A DNA stretch of 64,000 nt from Porpolomopsis calyptriformis (lineage: Eukaryota > Basidiomycota > Agaricomycetes > Agaricales > Hygrophoraceae): positions 558,001 through 622,000 of the forward strand of contig OX621169.1 in assembly GCA_951640195.1 (NCBI GenBank), read 5' to 3'. The position numbers were made by a program, and so were the translations under genes. A model generated the notes under the pieces. That model was not told where the DNA came from. It saw nothing but the letters and a program-made list of their open reading frames with translations, and searched no databases. Positions 52,475 to 63,400 of the stretch are shown here, one piece after another. How positions within the stretch are numbered: the first letter of the stretch is position 1; every line of letters begins with the position of its first letter.

Positions 52475-52753
52475 TTCACCTCCACAAAAAGGAAATTCGT
52501 CCTGAATTTTGAGGAGACCCTTCGAAGTGAAGGAAGGGTGTCAAGGGGAGGTGTAAAGGGATGGTAGAGGTGGGTAGAGGGGTGATGAGATGGGTGAGCG
52601 ATGAAGAGGAGGGATGAGTGGATAGTTGTCGGATCAAAGACTATCCACTAGGTATACTTTTCCTCAACTCTCCAGTAGATATCACCTTCTCTAACCACAC
52701 ATCCAGAAGGGAGGCGTAAGGAATACTGTTTGTTCGGAAACAGCATCCGGTCC

Positions 52754-53317
52754 CTAGGTCGCGCCATCATAAACTGGGGGTTGAAGCAGGTGTCCATCTA
52801 GGTCAAACCAGTGGTAACGGCCATCCAACTCCCGGGCATGTCGCAACCAAGTTTCAGCCAGCTCCCTACACATCACAGCATTCTCCTCCAGGTCAAGGAT
52901 CCTTTCGTACTTGGCATCCATCATCGAGCGGTACCCGTTTCGGGCAGCATAGAGTCGGTCGGCGACGCGATGGATGCGGTGCGAGATGGGGTCTTCGGGG
53001 ATAGTGGGGGTGGTGACGTCGGATTCGTCCTGGTCCGGTATAACCATCAAAAGTTGGCGCCCAACTTGGTATGCCTCCAGCCAATCTTCGAGTTGATTCT
53101 TCTTGTCGTCAAAGTCACTGTCCTTGTCAAACGTGTACCAGTGATGGTCGTAGTTAAGTTCACATTGACGTGCTCCAGAGATAAAAGGGATGTAGGTTTC
53201 GGGGCACCCAGATAGGTGCTCGACCTTGGCAAAGGGGAGCCCTCAGTAGTTACGGTTTCGTCCTGGCTTGTTGATAGTATCGGTACGTCGTTTTGGCTTC
53301 TTGAACCATCAGGTAAC
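52754..53317 (-). pseudogene. ORF3 of the A-family element (3' part; 5' part at 60198-60326)
   Basis: The minus-strand frame runs 60326-60198 then 53317-52754. It starts MPRQVLYARKSTGRRPP, has a Ser/Asp run, then PFISGARQCELNYDHHWYTF. The C-terminal segment, with KYERILDLEENAVMC and ETWLRHARELDG, is charged and coiled-coil-like. It contains TGAs near 60290, 53309 and 53240. It occupies the same slot as ORF3 of the B family but I see no sequence similarity. Function unknown. Confidence 0.55.
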
Positions 53318-53717
53318 TGTTATAAACCGGTTGTTCGGAATGCGTTTTACTTCGGGTGTTCTGTCCCAAGAGATATAAGAGATGGTTCCAAGTCCTTGTT
53401 ATGAGTAGGCTAACAAGGAATCAGACTTAAGGTCTGATACATACAGAAGTACTCTTTATATACTGACTACTTATCTGTGTGAGTCAGTGTGACATAACAT
53501 GAGGTAGAGATAAGGATGAGTCATCGTGATCGATGACGAATCATAAAGGGGTTGAAACATAATGGAAATGAAGTGTGTCCGCATATGGATAAAGTAGTGG
53601 GGAATCCCGAAGAAAGGTAATGGGGAATCCCGATAACAAATGGGGGGAATCCCAAGATAAGAGATAGGTTTGCATATGATAAGATAAAGAAAAAGAAGGA
53701 AAATTACGACCGTGACA
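53318..53717 (-). repeat. 3' LTR of element 3
   Basis: It is 400 bp, TGTTATAAACC...ACCGTGACA. All five differences from the 5' LTR are transitions, mostly CG in one copy and TG or CA in the other. Confidence 0.95.
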
Positions 53718-53752
53718 TACACCTCGACTTTTAAAGAAATTCGTCCTGAATT

Positions 53753-54490
53753 TCAAACTTGGGCGGTGTCGGTCGCTTCGTCTTCCGGGGCCTGAGTCGG
53801 GATTTCCTCAGTGGCGGGGGCCTCGACGACCACCGAGGGGGAAGCAGCGAGTTCGGCTTCCGAAGTCGCTTCAATGGGGGAGGGGGCTCGGACTGTCGCG
53901 ACGTCGTCGTCGTCGATCAGGTATTCTAGGTCGACGTTGATGGGGTATTCGACTGTTCTCCCGTACTCGATTAAAGTTTCCATCATCGCAAGGTCTCGTT
54001 GGGCTCGGAGGAAGTCCTCCCTGGTGAGCCGTTCAGACCGGCGACTTTCTTCTATGAGCTTGGCGATGATGGCGCGGGTGGTGACGTCGTAGCAGTCGAC
54101 CCACGTTCATCTCTTCTGACGTTGGAGCTCCCAAACTTTCAACTCACTTTCATCCCAACGATTCTTCCAAAATAATGCGCTTTTCTCCGACGCCTTGAGT
54201 TCAGCTTTCAGAACTTCGCGTTCCTGACGAAGTTCACGGTTCCAATTGCTGACGCTGTTACTGTGAACCGTAAGACGGGAGATGGTGACGGCGGGATCTT
54301 CGGGGGGAGGGGTCTGAATGGTGTAGAAATCTTCCGCACATGCGCGAGCTTGTCGACGCAATTGTCGAGGAGAGGAAGCAGAGGTGGAGGGACCAGGAGT
54401 GGGAGAGCGAATGGCGGATGAGGGGATCCGTCCAGAACGTCGGATGGCGACTTGAGGGGAGGGGGATCGTGTAGACCATGTAGCGGGCAT
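53753..54490 (-). pseudogene. ORF3 of element 3 (coiled-coil protein), one TGA
   Basis: The frame runs from MPATWSTRSPSPQVAIRRSG to a tail ending TDTAQV, about 245 codons. It has a Ser/Pro-rich basic N-terminus, a central heptad-like segment (REVLKAELKASEKSAL), the conserved DVTTRAIIAKLIEESRRSER, and an acidic Glu/Ala/Pro tail. One TGA (54107-54109) lies after ELQRQKR where the other copies have a sense codon. It has no membrane segment or known motif. Confidence 0.65.
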
Positions 54491-54659
54491 GGCAAAGTTG
54501 TTCTGTGACGTTTTGGTTTAGTGGTTTTGAGTCGTTGTTAAGAGGCGCGTAATTTGAATCGTGAAGGAAAGTAGAGACGTCCGGCAGTTTATAAGGAGTG
54601 GTTCTAAAAATAGAGGTCAATTCCTGGCAGACGAGATGATGACTAACGAATGAATAGAA

Positions 54660-57600
54660 TCAAGTCGCCGTTTGAATTGAGTCTTTGTACGTCTTCACAA
54701 TTTCCTTGGCGTGTCGTAAAATGTTCGATCGATCTTCCCAAGTGGCTTCTTCAATCGGATAGCCTTTCCATTTGACCAAATATTTTCGGCATCGTTTAGC
54801 TCCAGAATGTTGTAGTATAGATTCGACCTCGTATTCTTCTTCATTTTCGATCAGATCAGGGGGAGGTCGTGATGTGTCGATGACATCAGGGTGGAGCAAT
54901 TTATTTCCGACGTTGGGTCTCAGGAGTGAAACGTGAAAGACTGGGTGTAGTCTCCATGTTCCGGGGATGTCGATCAGATAAGCAAGGTCCGATATCTTCT
55001 TCAAGACCTTGAATGGTCTGGTCCGTCGATTGTCAAGTTTTTTCGAGGGTCGTGTCGTCTTGATATTCTTGGTGTCCAACCAGACTAGATCTCCTTCTTC
55101 ATAGGAGGGTGAAGGCTTCCGTTTACAATCAGCGTATTTCTTCATTGACTCCGTTGTCTTTGATAAGGATCATTCGGCATTTTGCTGTGCACATGTGAGG
55201 CGTTCGTGAAAGGTGTTTGCTGCGGGCACGTTGCTTTGATCCAGAATGATTGTGGGAAGGTGAGGATGACGTCTGTATTCCATATAGAACGGTGATTGTG
55301 AAGTGGCAGAGTGTTGCTGATTATTGTAGGCAAATTCCGCAGAAGCAAGCCATTCTGACCAGTCGTCCTGCATAAAGTTGGTATAGAAATGTAAGTAGAC
55401 TTCAAGTTCTTGATTGGTACGTTCCGTTTGACCATCTGTTTGAGGATGATACGCAGTGGAGAGACCGGAGATAATCCCTAAGGAGTTATTGAGGGCTTCT
55501 GTGAATTTGGATGCAAATTGCACTCCACGATCGGATATAACCTTTTGGGGCCATCCATGATGTTTCCAGATATGATTTCGAAAAAGTTTTGTAGCACCTT
55601 CTAATGACAGATTAGAAGTTGTCGGAATGAAATGAGCACGTTTAGTGAAATGATCGACAACAACCATTACAGCATCATAGCCTTGTGACTTGGGGAGTTC
55701 GACAATGAGATCGATGGTAATTTCCTTCCATGGTTCCGTAGAGGGGGGTATGGGTTGGAGTAGTCCTGACGGCTTCGAGGGGAAGTTCTTGTTTTGTTGG
55801 CAAGCAGGGCAGGATCGAACGTAGTTGGTGATGTCTTGTAGGACACCATCCCAAATAAAGTTACGAAGAACGAGTTCCTTCGTCTTCTCAATGCCAGGGT
55901 GGCCAGTGTGGGGGTAGGTGTGGGACAGTCGTATAATGTCTGTGCGCAGAGATACCTCCTCTGGCACCACTATCCGACCTTCAACATCGCATACAAGCCC
56001 ATCAGCTTGGGTCCAAGCGAATGAGGCATCCTCGAGTTTATCTTGGATCTTCTGTGGGAGTGGGATTTTGAAGCGTAATCTAGAGAGAAAGCTTGAATTC
56101 GACAAGTTGACAATTGAATTTATCCATCGGTCGCGCGCTATCAGAACTTCGTTCTCCACGTCGGCATCGACGCCGGGCAAGTAATCCGGGCATCTGGACA
56201 AGCCGTCGGCTTTGTTTTTCCTCCCTGGAACGTATTCAATTTTGAACCCAAATCTGGACAGATACTCAGACCAACGAGTCTGGCGGTTCGATAAGTGAAG
56301 GTTTTTGGAAAAGTATCGTAAAGCCAAACTGTCCGTCTTGATGAGAATATCGTGTCTCGCTCCTTCGAGAAGATGACGCCATTGTTTAAAGGAGTCAATG
56401 ATTGCCAGGAGCTCCAGATCATGGGTAGGGTAGTTCTTTTCGGCAGGAGAGGTAGACCTTGAGTGATAACCAACAGGTTTCCAATGTCCGTCATGACGCT
56501 GGGAGAGTATTCCCGCGATTCCAATGATAGAAGCATCGGTTTCCAAGCAATAAGGGAGATCGCGATCAGGAATATGAAGAACAGGCATGTTTGTCAAAAG
56601 GGATTTGATGTTGTCGAAGGCTTCTTGTCTCCGAGGAGTCCATTCCCACACAGTTTCATTGTGCAAGAGTTCATAGAGAGGGGTAGCGATTTTGGAGAAG
56701 TTCTTGATATATCTCCGCCAAAAGTTCACACTGCCCAAGAAGGACTGGAGTTGTTTCACCGTCTCTGGAACAGGCCAAGACATGATAGCGTCGACCTTCT
56801 TCGGGTTAGTGGTGATTCGTCCTTTGGATAGGACGACTCCAAGATAAATGACTTCTTCCTTCTTGAACTGGCATTTGACGGGTTTACACGAGAGTCCGTG
56901 TCTCTTCATGATATCCAGAGTTTTGAAGGTCCAGCACCGCAATTCCTGTAAATCATCTCCACAAACAAGCACGTCATCGATATAAATGAAAACGTTTCCA
57001 GAGTCCAGGACCTTTTTGAATCTTGTGTCGATCATCCGTTGAAAGGTGGCTGGTGAGTTCCGCAAACCAAAGAACATGATGGTGGGTTCGAAGGCGCCTG
57101 CTTCCGTAATGAAAGCGGCTTTCCATTCGTCGCCTTCCTTGATCCTGACGTTGTTGAATCCCCATCGGATATCCATGACCGTGAATAGTGACGCTGTTAG
57201 GAGTTTAGGTCGTTGGAGTATCTGATGAAGGAGAGGAAGGGGATAATGATCAGGAACCGTGTGTTCATTGAGGTAGCGATAATCTTCAATAGGGCATAAG
57301 CCAGCATTTTTACCTTTAGCGTTCACTTCTTCGGCTTTCTTTCCAAAGAAGAACGGAGAGACTTGTTTCGATTTGGAAATCCGTATTCGTCCAGTAGACA
57401 AGTTTTCGTCGATGAACTTGTGTAAGTGATCCATCTCAAGAGGGGACATCGCGTATTTCGCGCCTTTAACTGGTTTGAAGGTTTCGTCCAGTTCTATGGC
57501 GTGGTCGAATTCCGAATGCGGTGGAAGGCGGTCGAAGGATTCTTTGGCAAAGACACCAGAATAGTCTTTCTAGTATACCTCCGGTACAAACTTTCGCATA

Positions 57601-58211
57601 TCTTCTTCCACTGTGCTGGCTCGGGATTCATCCGACTTCGATACACGTCGATTCATGGCCAGCGTGACCAATTCCATTCCCGGTGACTCTGCATCTTTCA
57701 CTATCCATCCCGGAAGAGGGAAATCTTCGCTATCCAGAGCTAGTGTTGCCTCTTTCCAATCGATGTTGGGGTTGTGCTTCTTGAGCCATGGGAAGCCGAG
57801 GATAATATCTGTCTTAGATCCGAGATCGGTCACTTCCAATCGGATCCATTCATTGTGTCCTCCAGGAGCCTCTAACCAAATATCAATATCATTCTCGATG
57901 GGTCCACCTCAGTTTTCAGATCCATCGGCATTCCATATGGGGATTGGGGTTTCCAATCATGTTAGAGTAAAACTGTGGCGAGTTGCGAAGGATTCGTCCA
58001 CAAAATTTCCAGAGGCTCCGCTATCAACTAGAGCAGTGGCCGGGACACGTCGACCAGTGTCGGTAGCTTCAATCCAAACGTCCAAAATGAGTCCAAGATT
58101 GCCTTTTTCAAGAGTACCAAGAATTCGAAATAGATTGCATGGAGTGGTGGTACATTCTTGAGTAGGTACATCCGTAACGATAGGCAAAGCGTTTGGACCC
58201 TTTAAAAACCC
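54660..58211 (-). pseudogene. pol: pol of element 3, few stops
   Basis: The long open part 55170-57449 covers RT (FIYIDDVLVCGDD), RNase H (ETDASIIGIAGILSQ), the integrase zinc region and core (CPACQQNK, VISDRGVQFASKF, QTDGQTERTNQELE). 54660-55145 encodes the rest and the chromodomain (YLVKWKGYPIEEATWEDR). In-frame stops are TGA at 57957-57959 and 57909-57911 (protease region, both shared with element 2), TAG near 57571 (Trp expected) and TGA near 55167. The protease DSGASG motif is intact. Confidence 0.92.
58202..58211 (-). promoter_or_regulatory. -1 ribosomal frameshift site, element 3
   Basis: GGGTTTT (58205-58211) is directly followed by TAA (58202-58204) in the gag frame; pol lies in the -1 frame. 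Confidence 0.7.
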
Positions 58212-59350
58212 TGTTCTTTCAGTTCCTTGACGAGCTGAGCTTTTTTCTCCTTCGGCCAGCGATCAATCCCGCAGTTGTCCACCACTCGAATAGTTTCCTC
58301 CGCAGCAGTCGGGGAAACCACTTCGTCGACTCGTTCTGTCTCGATACCTCGAATATTTCATCCTCGACCTCGCCCTGTGGTTGGTCTTCCTCGCCGTTGT
58401 CCGGCAGGGGCACTACTCGATGGACGCGCTGTCGAAGAAGAGGCGAGAGGGGGATTTCTACACTTGTTCGCCCAATGACCTGATTCTCCGCAGCGATAGC
58501 AGTTGCCTGGTGGAACGCGCGATATTGATGGTGAGGAAGTTGTCTCCTGTTTGACAGGAGCAGAGGAGGGAGTTCGGGTCGTCGTTCGAGCCACGGTCTC
58601 CCTGGGAGCGTAGTAGTTACTCCGGGGAGGGGCACGACGCTCAAGTGCAAGTTCGAGACATTGTCGATCGAAAATGGAAGCTTTTCGCTTCCAAGCATTA
58701 AGGGTGGCGGGGATGGGATCAAGGTTATAGATCTTTTCAAGTATTCCGGGGTTGAGGCCATTCCGGTAGAAAACTTTGAGGGCGTCATCGTTGAATCCAG
58801 TTTCGTCCGCGAGAGCTCCGAATCGTACGTTATAATTGTCCACAGTAGAAAGTCCTTGGGTTACCTTTTGAATTTTGACCTGCGCTGTCACTCTCACATC
58901 AACGTCTCCAAAACATTCCTCGAGCTCTTCCATGAAATCCTCATAATTGGCTCCAACCCATTGGACACGTTTGAATTCCTGAGTCTGCTGTTGGGCCCAT
59001 GATTGGGCGACACCAATCTTCATGAACGACAAGACATAGGTAATTTTCTGTCTGTCGGACCATTGGCTGTCGTCAAGGACTAGTCGACAAGCTTGGATGA
59101 AGTTAAGGCACTTGGCCGCAGACCCGTCGTATTCATCGGGTTTGGCTATTTTGATGGAGGGGGGAGCAGGTTGTTGAGGTAAAGGAGGCTGTTGTTGCGG
59201 TTGAGGAGGTTGGGGTTGTTGTTGTTGGAGTTGGGTGATCAACTGTTGTTGTTGGGTGATGGTCTGTTCAAGTTGGCGAACAGTGGCCACCAAGGTCGCA
59301 ATATCAATGGTAGGGGGGTTGGTGGGGGCGTTAGTGGACGTTCCTGACAT
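58202..59350 (-). pseudogene. gag: gag of element 3, one TGA near the C-terminus
   Basis: The ATG is at 59350 and the final stop TAA at 58202-58204 (383 codons). It has a Gln/Pro-rich N-terminus, capsid (SIKIAKPDEYDGSAAKCLNF; EDFMEELEECFGDVD) and zinc knuckle CYRCGESGHWANKC. A TGA at 58358-58360 lies in the RGRG tail where element 2 has CAA, consistent with an ancestral CGA. Beyond it the frame stays open for 51 codons to the frameshift site. Upstream of 59350 the frame is also open for tens of codons. Confidence 0.88.
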
Positions 59351-59780
59351 ATCAGTAGATGTTGGTTGTTGTGGAGTTACTGGAGCTGTTGGTGTTGGTG
59401 TTGGTGTTGCAGAGGAAAGTTGGGAGTAGAGGGAACTGTATCGTCCTGGTGGGGTAGCAGTTCGTTGATGAACTGGTCTCGTTGCTGGGGGTAAAGACGA
59501 AGAGAAGAGTCCTCTTGTTCTCGATCAAGTCCGTGGTCCTAGAGAGGCAGGAGCAGGGGTAGGAGCAGCTAACGTTTCTTCAAGGGCTGAAGAAAAGGAT
59601 GGTTCTTGATCCCGAATTGTAGCTGAGAAAGTCGATCTTGAGAGAGGGTCTTCGTAATGTTCTTCAACGTCTGAGTTGTCGGTAGAAGCCAGGATGGAAG
59701 TGGGTAAGGGGCAAAGAGGTGATGTTGATGATCACAGTGATGAGGATGTTTGGATAAGCAAGTGGGAGAGAACCAGAAGG

Positions 59781-59937
59781 AAGTCTGATTCTTGTTATAA
59801 ACCGGTTGTTCGGAACGCGTTTTACTTCGGGTGTTCTGTCCCAAGAGATATAAGAGATGGTTCCAAGTCCTTGTTATGAGTAGGCTAACGAGGAATCAGA
59901 CTTAAGGTCTGATACATACAGAAGTACTCTTTATATA
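59781..59937 (-). promoter_or_regulatory. Promoter, predicted transcript start and self-priming site of element 3
   Basis: The minus-strand TATATAAA (59930-59937) is followed after about 34 nt by AAGTCTGATTC (59893-59903). The complement of this 11-mer lies just inside the LTR end (59781-59791) at the primer-binding position. Confidence 0.65.
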
Positions 59938-60192
59938 CTGACTACTTATCTGTGTGAGTCAGTGCAACATAACATGAGGTAGAGATAAGGATGAGTCATC
60001 GTGATCGATGACGAATCATAAAGGGGTTGAAACATAACGGAAATGAAGTGTGTCCGCATATGGATAAAGTAGTGGGGAATCCCGAAGAAAGGTAATGGGG
60101 AATCCCGATAACAAATGGGGGGAATCCCAAGATAAGAGATAGGTTTGCATATGATAAGATAAAGAAAAAGAAGGAAAATTACGACCGTGACA
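59793..60192 (-). repeat. 5' LTR of element 3
   Basis: It is 400 bp, the partner of 53318-53717. Confidence 0.95.
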
Positions 60193-60440
60193 GTAACCAA
60201 GACACTGTCAGACGAGGAAGAGGAGGAAGAAGAATCAGGGGGGAGGTTGGAGGTAGAAGCAGTGGGGTTCCCTCAAGGTGGACGCCTCCCAGTCGACTTG
60301 CGAGCATAAAGAACTTGGCGGGGCATTTTGTGCTTCTTTTGATGATTGTCGGGAAGGGGAAGTCCTTATAATCGTCGGAGATTGAAAAGGAGAAAAAGAG
60401 GCTCAACGATCGTGATGTCGGTAGTATTTGTGAAAGAGAG

Positions 60441-63400
60441 TTAAATCGCTGCTTGAATAGACTTTTCATAATTCATTAAGACGTCTTTTGCGTGCTTGAG
60501 GTTCCATTGTGGTTCCCAGGTGGCTGCCTCTATCGGGTAGCCTTTCCACTTGATTAGGTATTGTCGGTTCTGTTTTCCTGGGGTGTGATTGAGAATACGT
60601 TCCACTTCATACTCGGGCTCTCCTTCGATCACATCCGGAGGTGGTCGGAGATTGTCATCTTCTCCGATCGGGGGGTGGAGATCGAGATTCTCTTCTAGAG
60701 CCTTGAGTAGTGAAACGTGAAACACGGGATGAATCCTCCATGACAGCGGTAGCTTTAGTCGGTAAGCCACAGGCGATACTTGTTTTAGGATTATAAAAGG
60801 TCCGAGCCGGTGGACATCCAGTTTCTTTGTGGGCCAGCCAGTTTTCAAATTCTTGGCATCAAGCCAGACCATTTGTCCTTCATAAAACGTGGGTTCCTTT
60901 TGACGTTTTCGATCGGCATAGAGCTTCATTGAGTTAGCGGTCTTTTGGAGAGACTCTTCAGCGTTCTCTCTAGCCCTAGTGAGCTGCACATAAAACTCGT
61001 TGGCATCGGGATTTGAGGTTTGGGTTGGAACTGATAAGGGGGTGTGAGGGTGTCGGCCATATTCAAGCCAGAAGGGGGATTGGTGAGTGGAGGAATGTTC
61101 TCGGTTGTTATAAGCGAACTCCGCCGGAGCTAACCAATCTTTCCAATCGTCTTGCATGAAGTTAGTGTAGAGCTGTACGTACTGCTCTAACTCTTGATTG
61201 GTTCGTTCGGTTTGTCCATCTGTTTGGGGGTAATAGGTGGTAGAAAGCCCAGAAGTGGTTCCTAGGAGTTCATTCAATGACGTAGCGAATTTCGATGAGA
61301 ATTGGGTTCCTCGATCGGTGATGATCTTCTCTGGCCATCCATGGTGCTTCCAGACATGTTCTTGAAACAGCGCAGCAGTTCCTTTAGCAGATAGGTTTCC
61401 AGTTGTTGGGATGAAGTGAGCCCGTTTGGTGAATCTGTCCACCACAACTAGAATAGCATCAAATCCTTTTGAATTAGGGAGTTCCACGATTAGATTAGCA
61501 GTGATCTGTTGCCACAGTTTAGTAGGAGGGGGTAATGGTTGGAGAAGTCCAGTGGGTTTCTGTGGATAAACCTTGGTCTGTTGACAAGCAAGGCAGGACT
61601 TCACGTAATTGGTGATATCTTGTGGGGCACCTTCCCATGTGTAATTACGGAGGAGCAATTCCTTCGTCTTCTCAATACCGGGATGGCCACCAGTGGGTGT
61701 GTCGTGGGTCAATCAAATAATTTCTGTGCGCAAAGATACGTCCTTTGGCACAACTATACGATCTCCAGCATCGCACACAATGCCATCTACGTGGGTGTAT
61801 CCGGAAGAGGGATCTTCAATTTTGGCCATGATCTCGAGGGGTAGGGGGGAATGAAAGCAAAGCTTGGATAAAAAGTTGGGGGACGATAAACTGATAATCA
61901 CATTGATGAAAAGCGCATTGATAAAAAGTTCTTTTGGCAGAAGGACCTTGTCCTCCACCTCCTCATAAGACTCCGGGTAATGATCTGGACGTTTGGAGAG
62001 TCCATCAGCCTTATTCTTGATTCTAGGCTAGTAGCTGATTCTGAACCAAAAGCGAGCTAAAAATTCAGACCATCTAGCCTGGCGCCTGGAGAGTTGATGA
62101 CTGGTCATGAAATATTGGAGGGACTGGTTATCAGTCTTGATCATAATAGGCTGTCGTGTCCCTTGTAGAAGGTATCTCCATTCATTCAAGGCAGATATGA
62201 TGGCCAAAAGCTCTTGGTCATGGGTGGGGTAATTTCGTTCAGCTGGGAGGAGGGTCTTGGAGTAGAAGCCAATGGGATGCCAATCTTCTTCGTCATTCTC
62301 TTTCTGGGTCAAGACTGCACCCAGTGCAACACCAGAAGCATCCGTCTCCAGAAGGTAAGGAAGGTCTGGTTTCGGGGTCCTCAAAACAGGAGCAGAGGTA
62401 AGCGCATTCTTGAGGGTATCAAAAGCACGTTGTTGCTTAGGGGTCCAAATCCATTCTTGATCCTTTCATAGGAGCTCATTAAGAGGACGAGCAATCAGGG
62501 AGTAATCCTTGATAAACCTCCACCAAAAGTTGGCAGTACCAAGGAAGGATTGGAGATCTCGTTTCTTCTGGGGGATAGGCCAGGTTCTGATCGCCTCAAC
62601 CTTCTTGGGGTTAATAGCAATGTGGCCTTTTGAGATCATCATCCCCAGATAAATCACTTCCTTTTTCTCGAACTGGCACTTGACGGGTTTGCAGGACAGT
62701 TGATTCTTCTCCATGATCTCTAGAGTTCGTTCCATCCAATAGGTGAGTTCAGTGAGGTCCTTTCCCATGATCAGGATATCGTCAATATAGATATGGACCT
62801 GCTTGGAATCGATAACCTCTTTGAAGAGAACGTCGATCATTCGTTGGAAGGAGGCAGGCGAGTTTCGCATTCCAAAGAACATAACGGTGGGCTCGAACAG
62901 CCCTCGTTGAGTGTTGAAGGCTCCTTTCCATTCGTCTCCTTCTTTGATACGAATATTGTTAAAGCCCCATCAGATATCCATGACTGTGAACAGTTCCGCT
63001 TCTGATAACTTGGTCTGTTGAATAATCTCAGAGATGAGAGGTAAGGGATAAGCGTCTGGGATTGTGTGAGCATTCAGATAGCGATAGTCTTGGATTGGAC
63101 GTAGTCCAGCATCTTGTCCTTGGGCATTAACTTCTTCACCTTTGGCAGCAAAGAAGAAGGAGGCAGCTTGTTTGGAGTTTGATCGTCATATTCGTCCACT
63201 TGCAAGTTGTTCCTCCAGGAATTCATTCAGCTTTCCCTGTTCGTACTCAGTGAGTTTGTACACCTTTCCGATCTTGGGTCTAAAGGTAGGTTCGAGATCG
63301 ATCGCATGGTCAAATTCTGGTCGTCGTGGGGGAAGTTCATCAAAGGTAGTCTTCATAAACACCTTCCAGTGCCTCCAGTATTTCTTCGGCACATACTTCT

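Larger units (their letters stand above)
53318..60192 (-). mobile_element. Element 3: B-family gypsy chromovirus, complete, recently inserted
   Basis: Length is 6875 bp, with 400-bp LTRs at 53318-53717 and 59793-60192 and target duplication gtaac at 53313-53317 and 60193-60197. By eye the LTRs differ at only five positions, all transitions, so this is a fairly recent insertion. The order is 5' LTR, gag, frameshift site, pol, ORF3, 3' LTR on the minus strand. Each gene has at least one stop. Confidence 0.95.
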
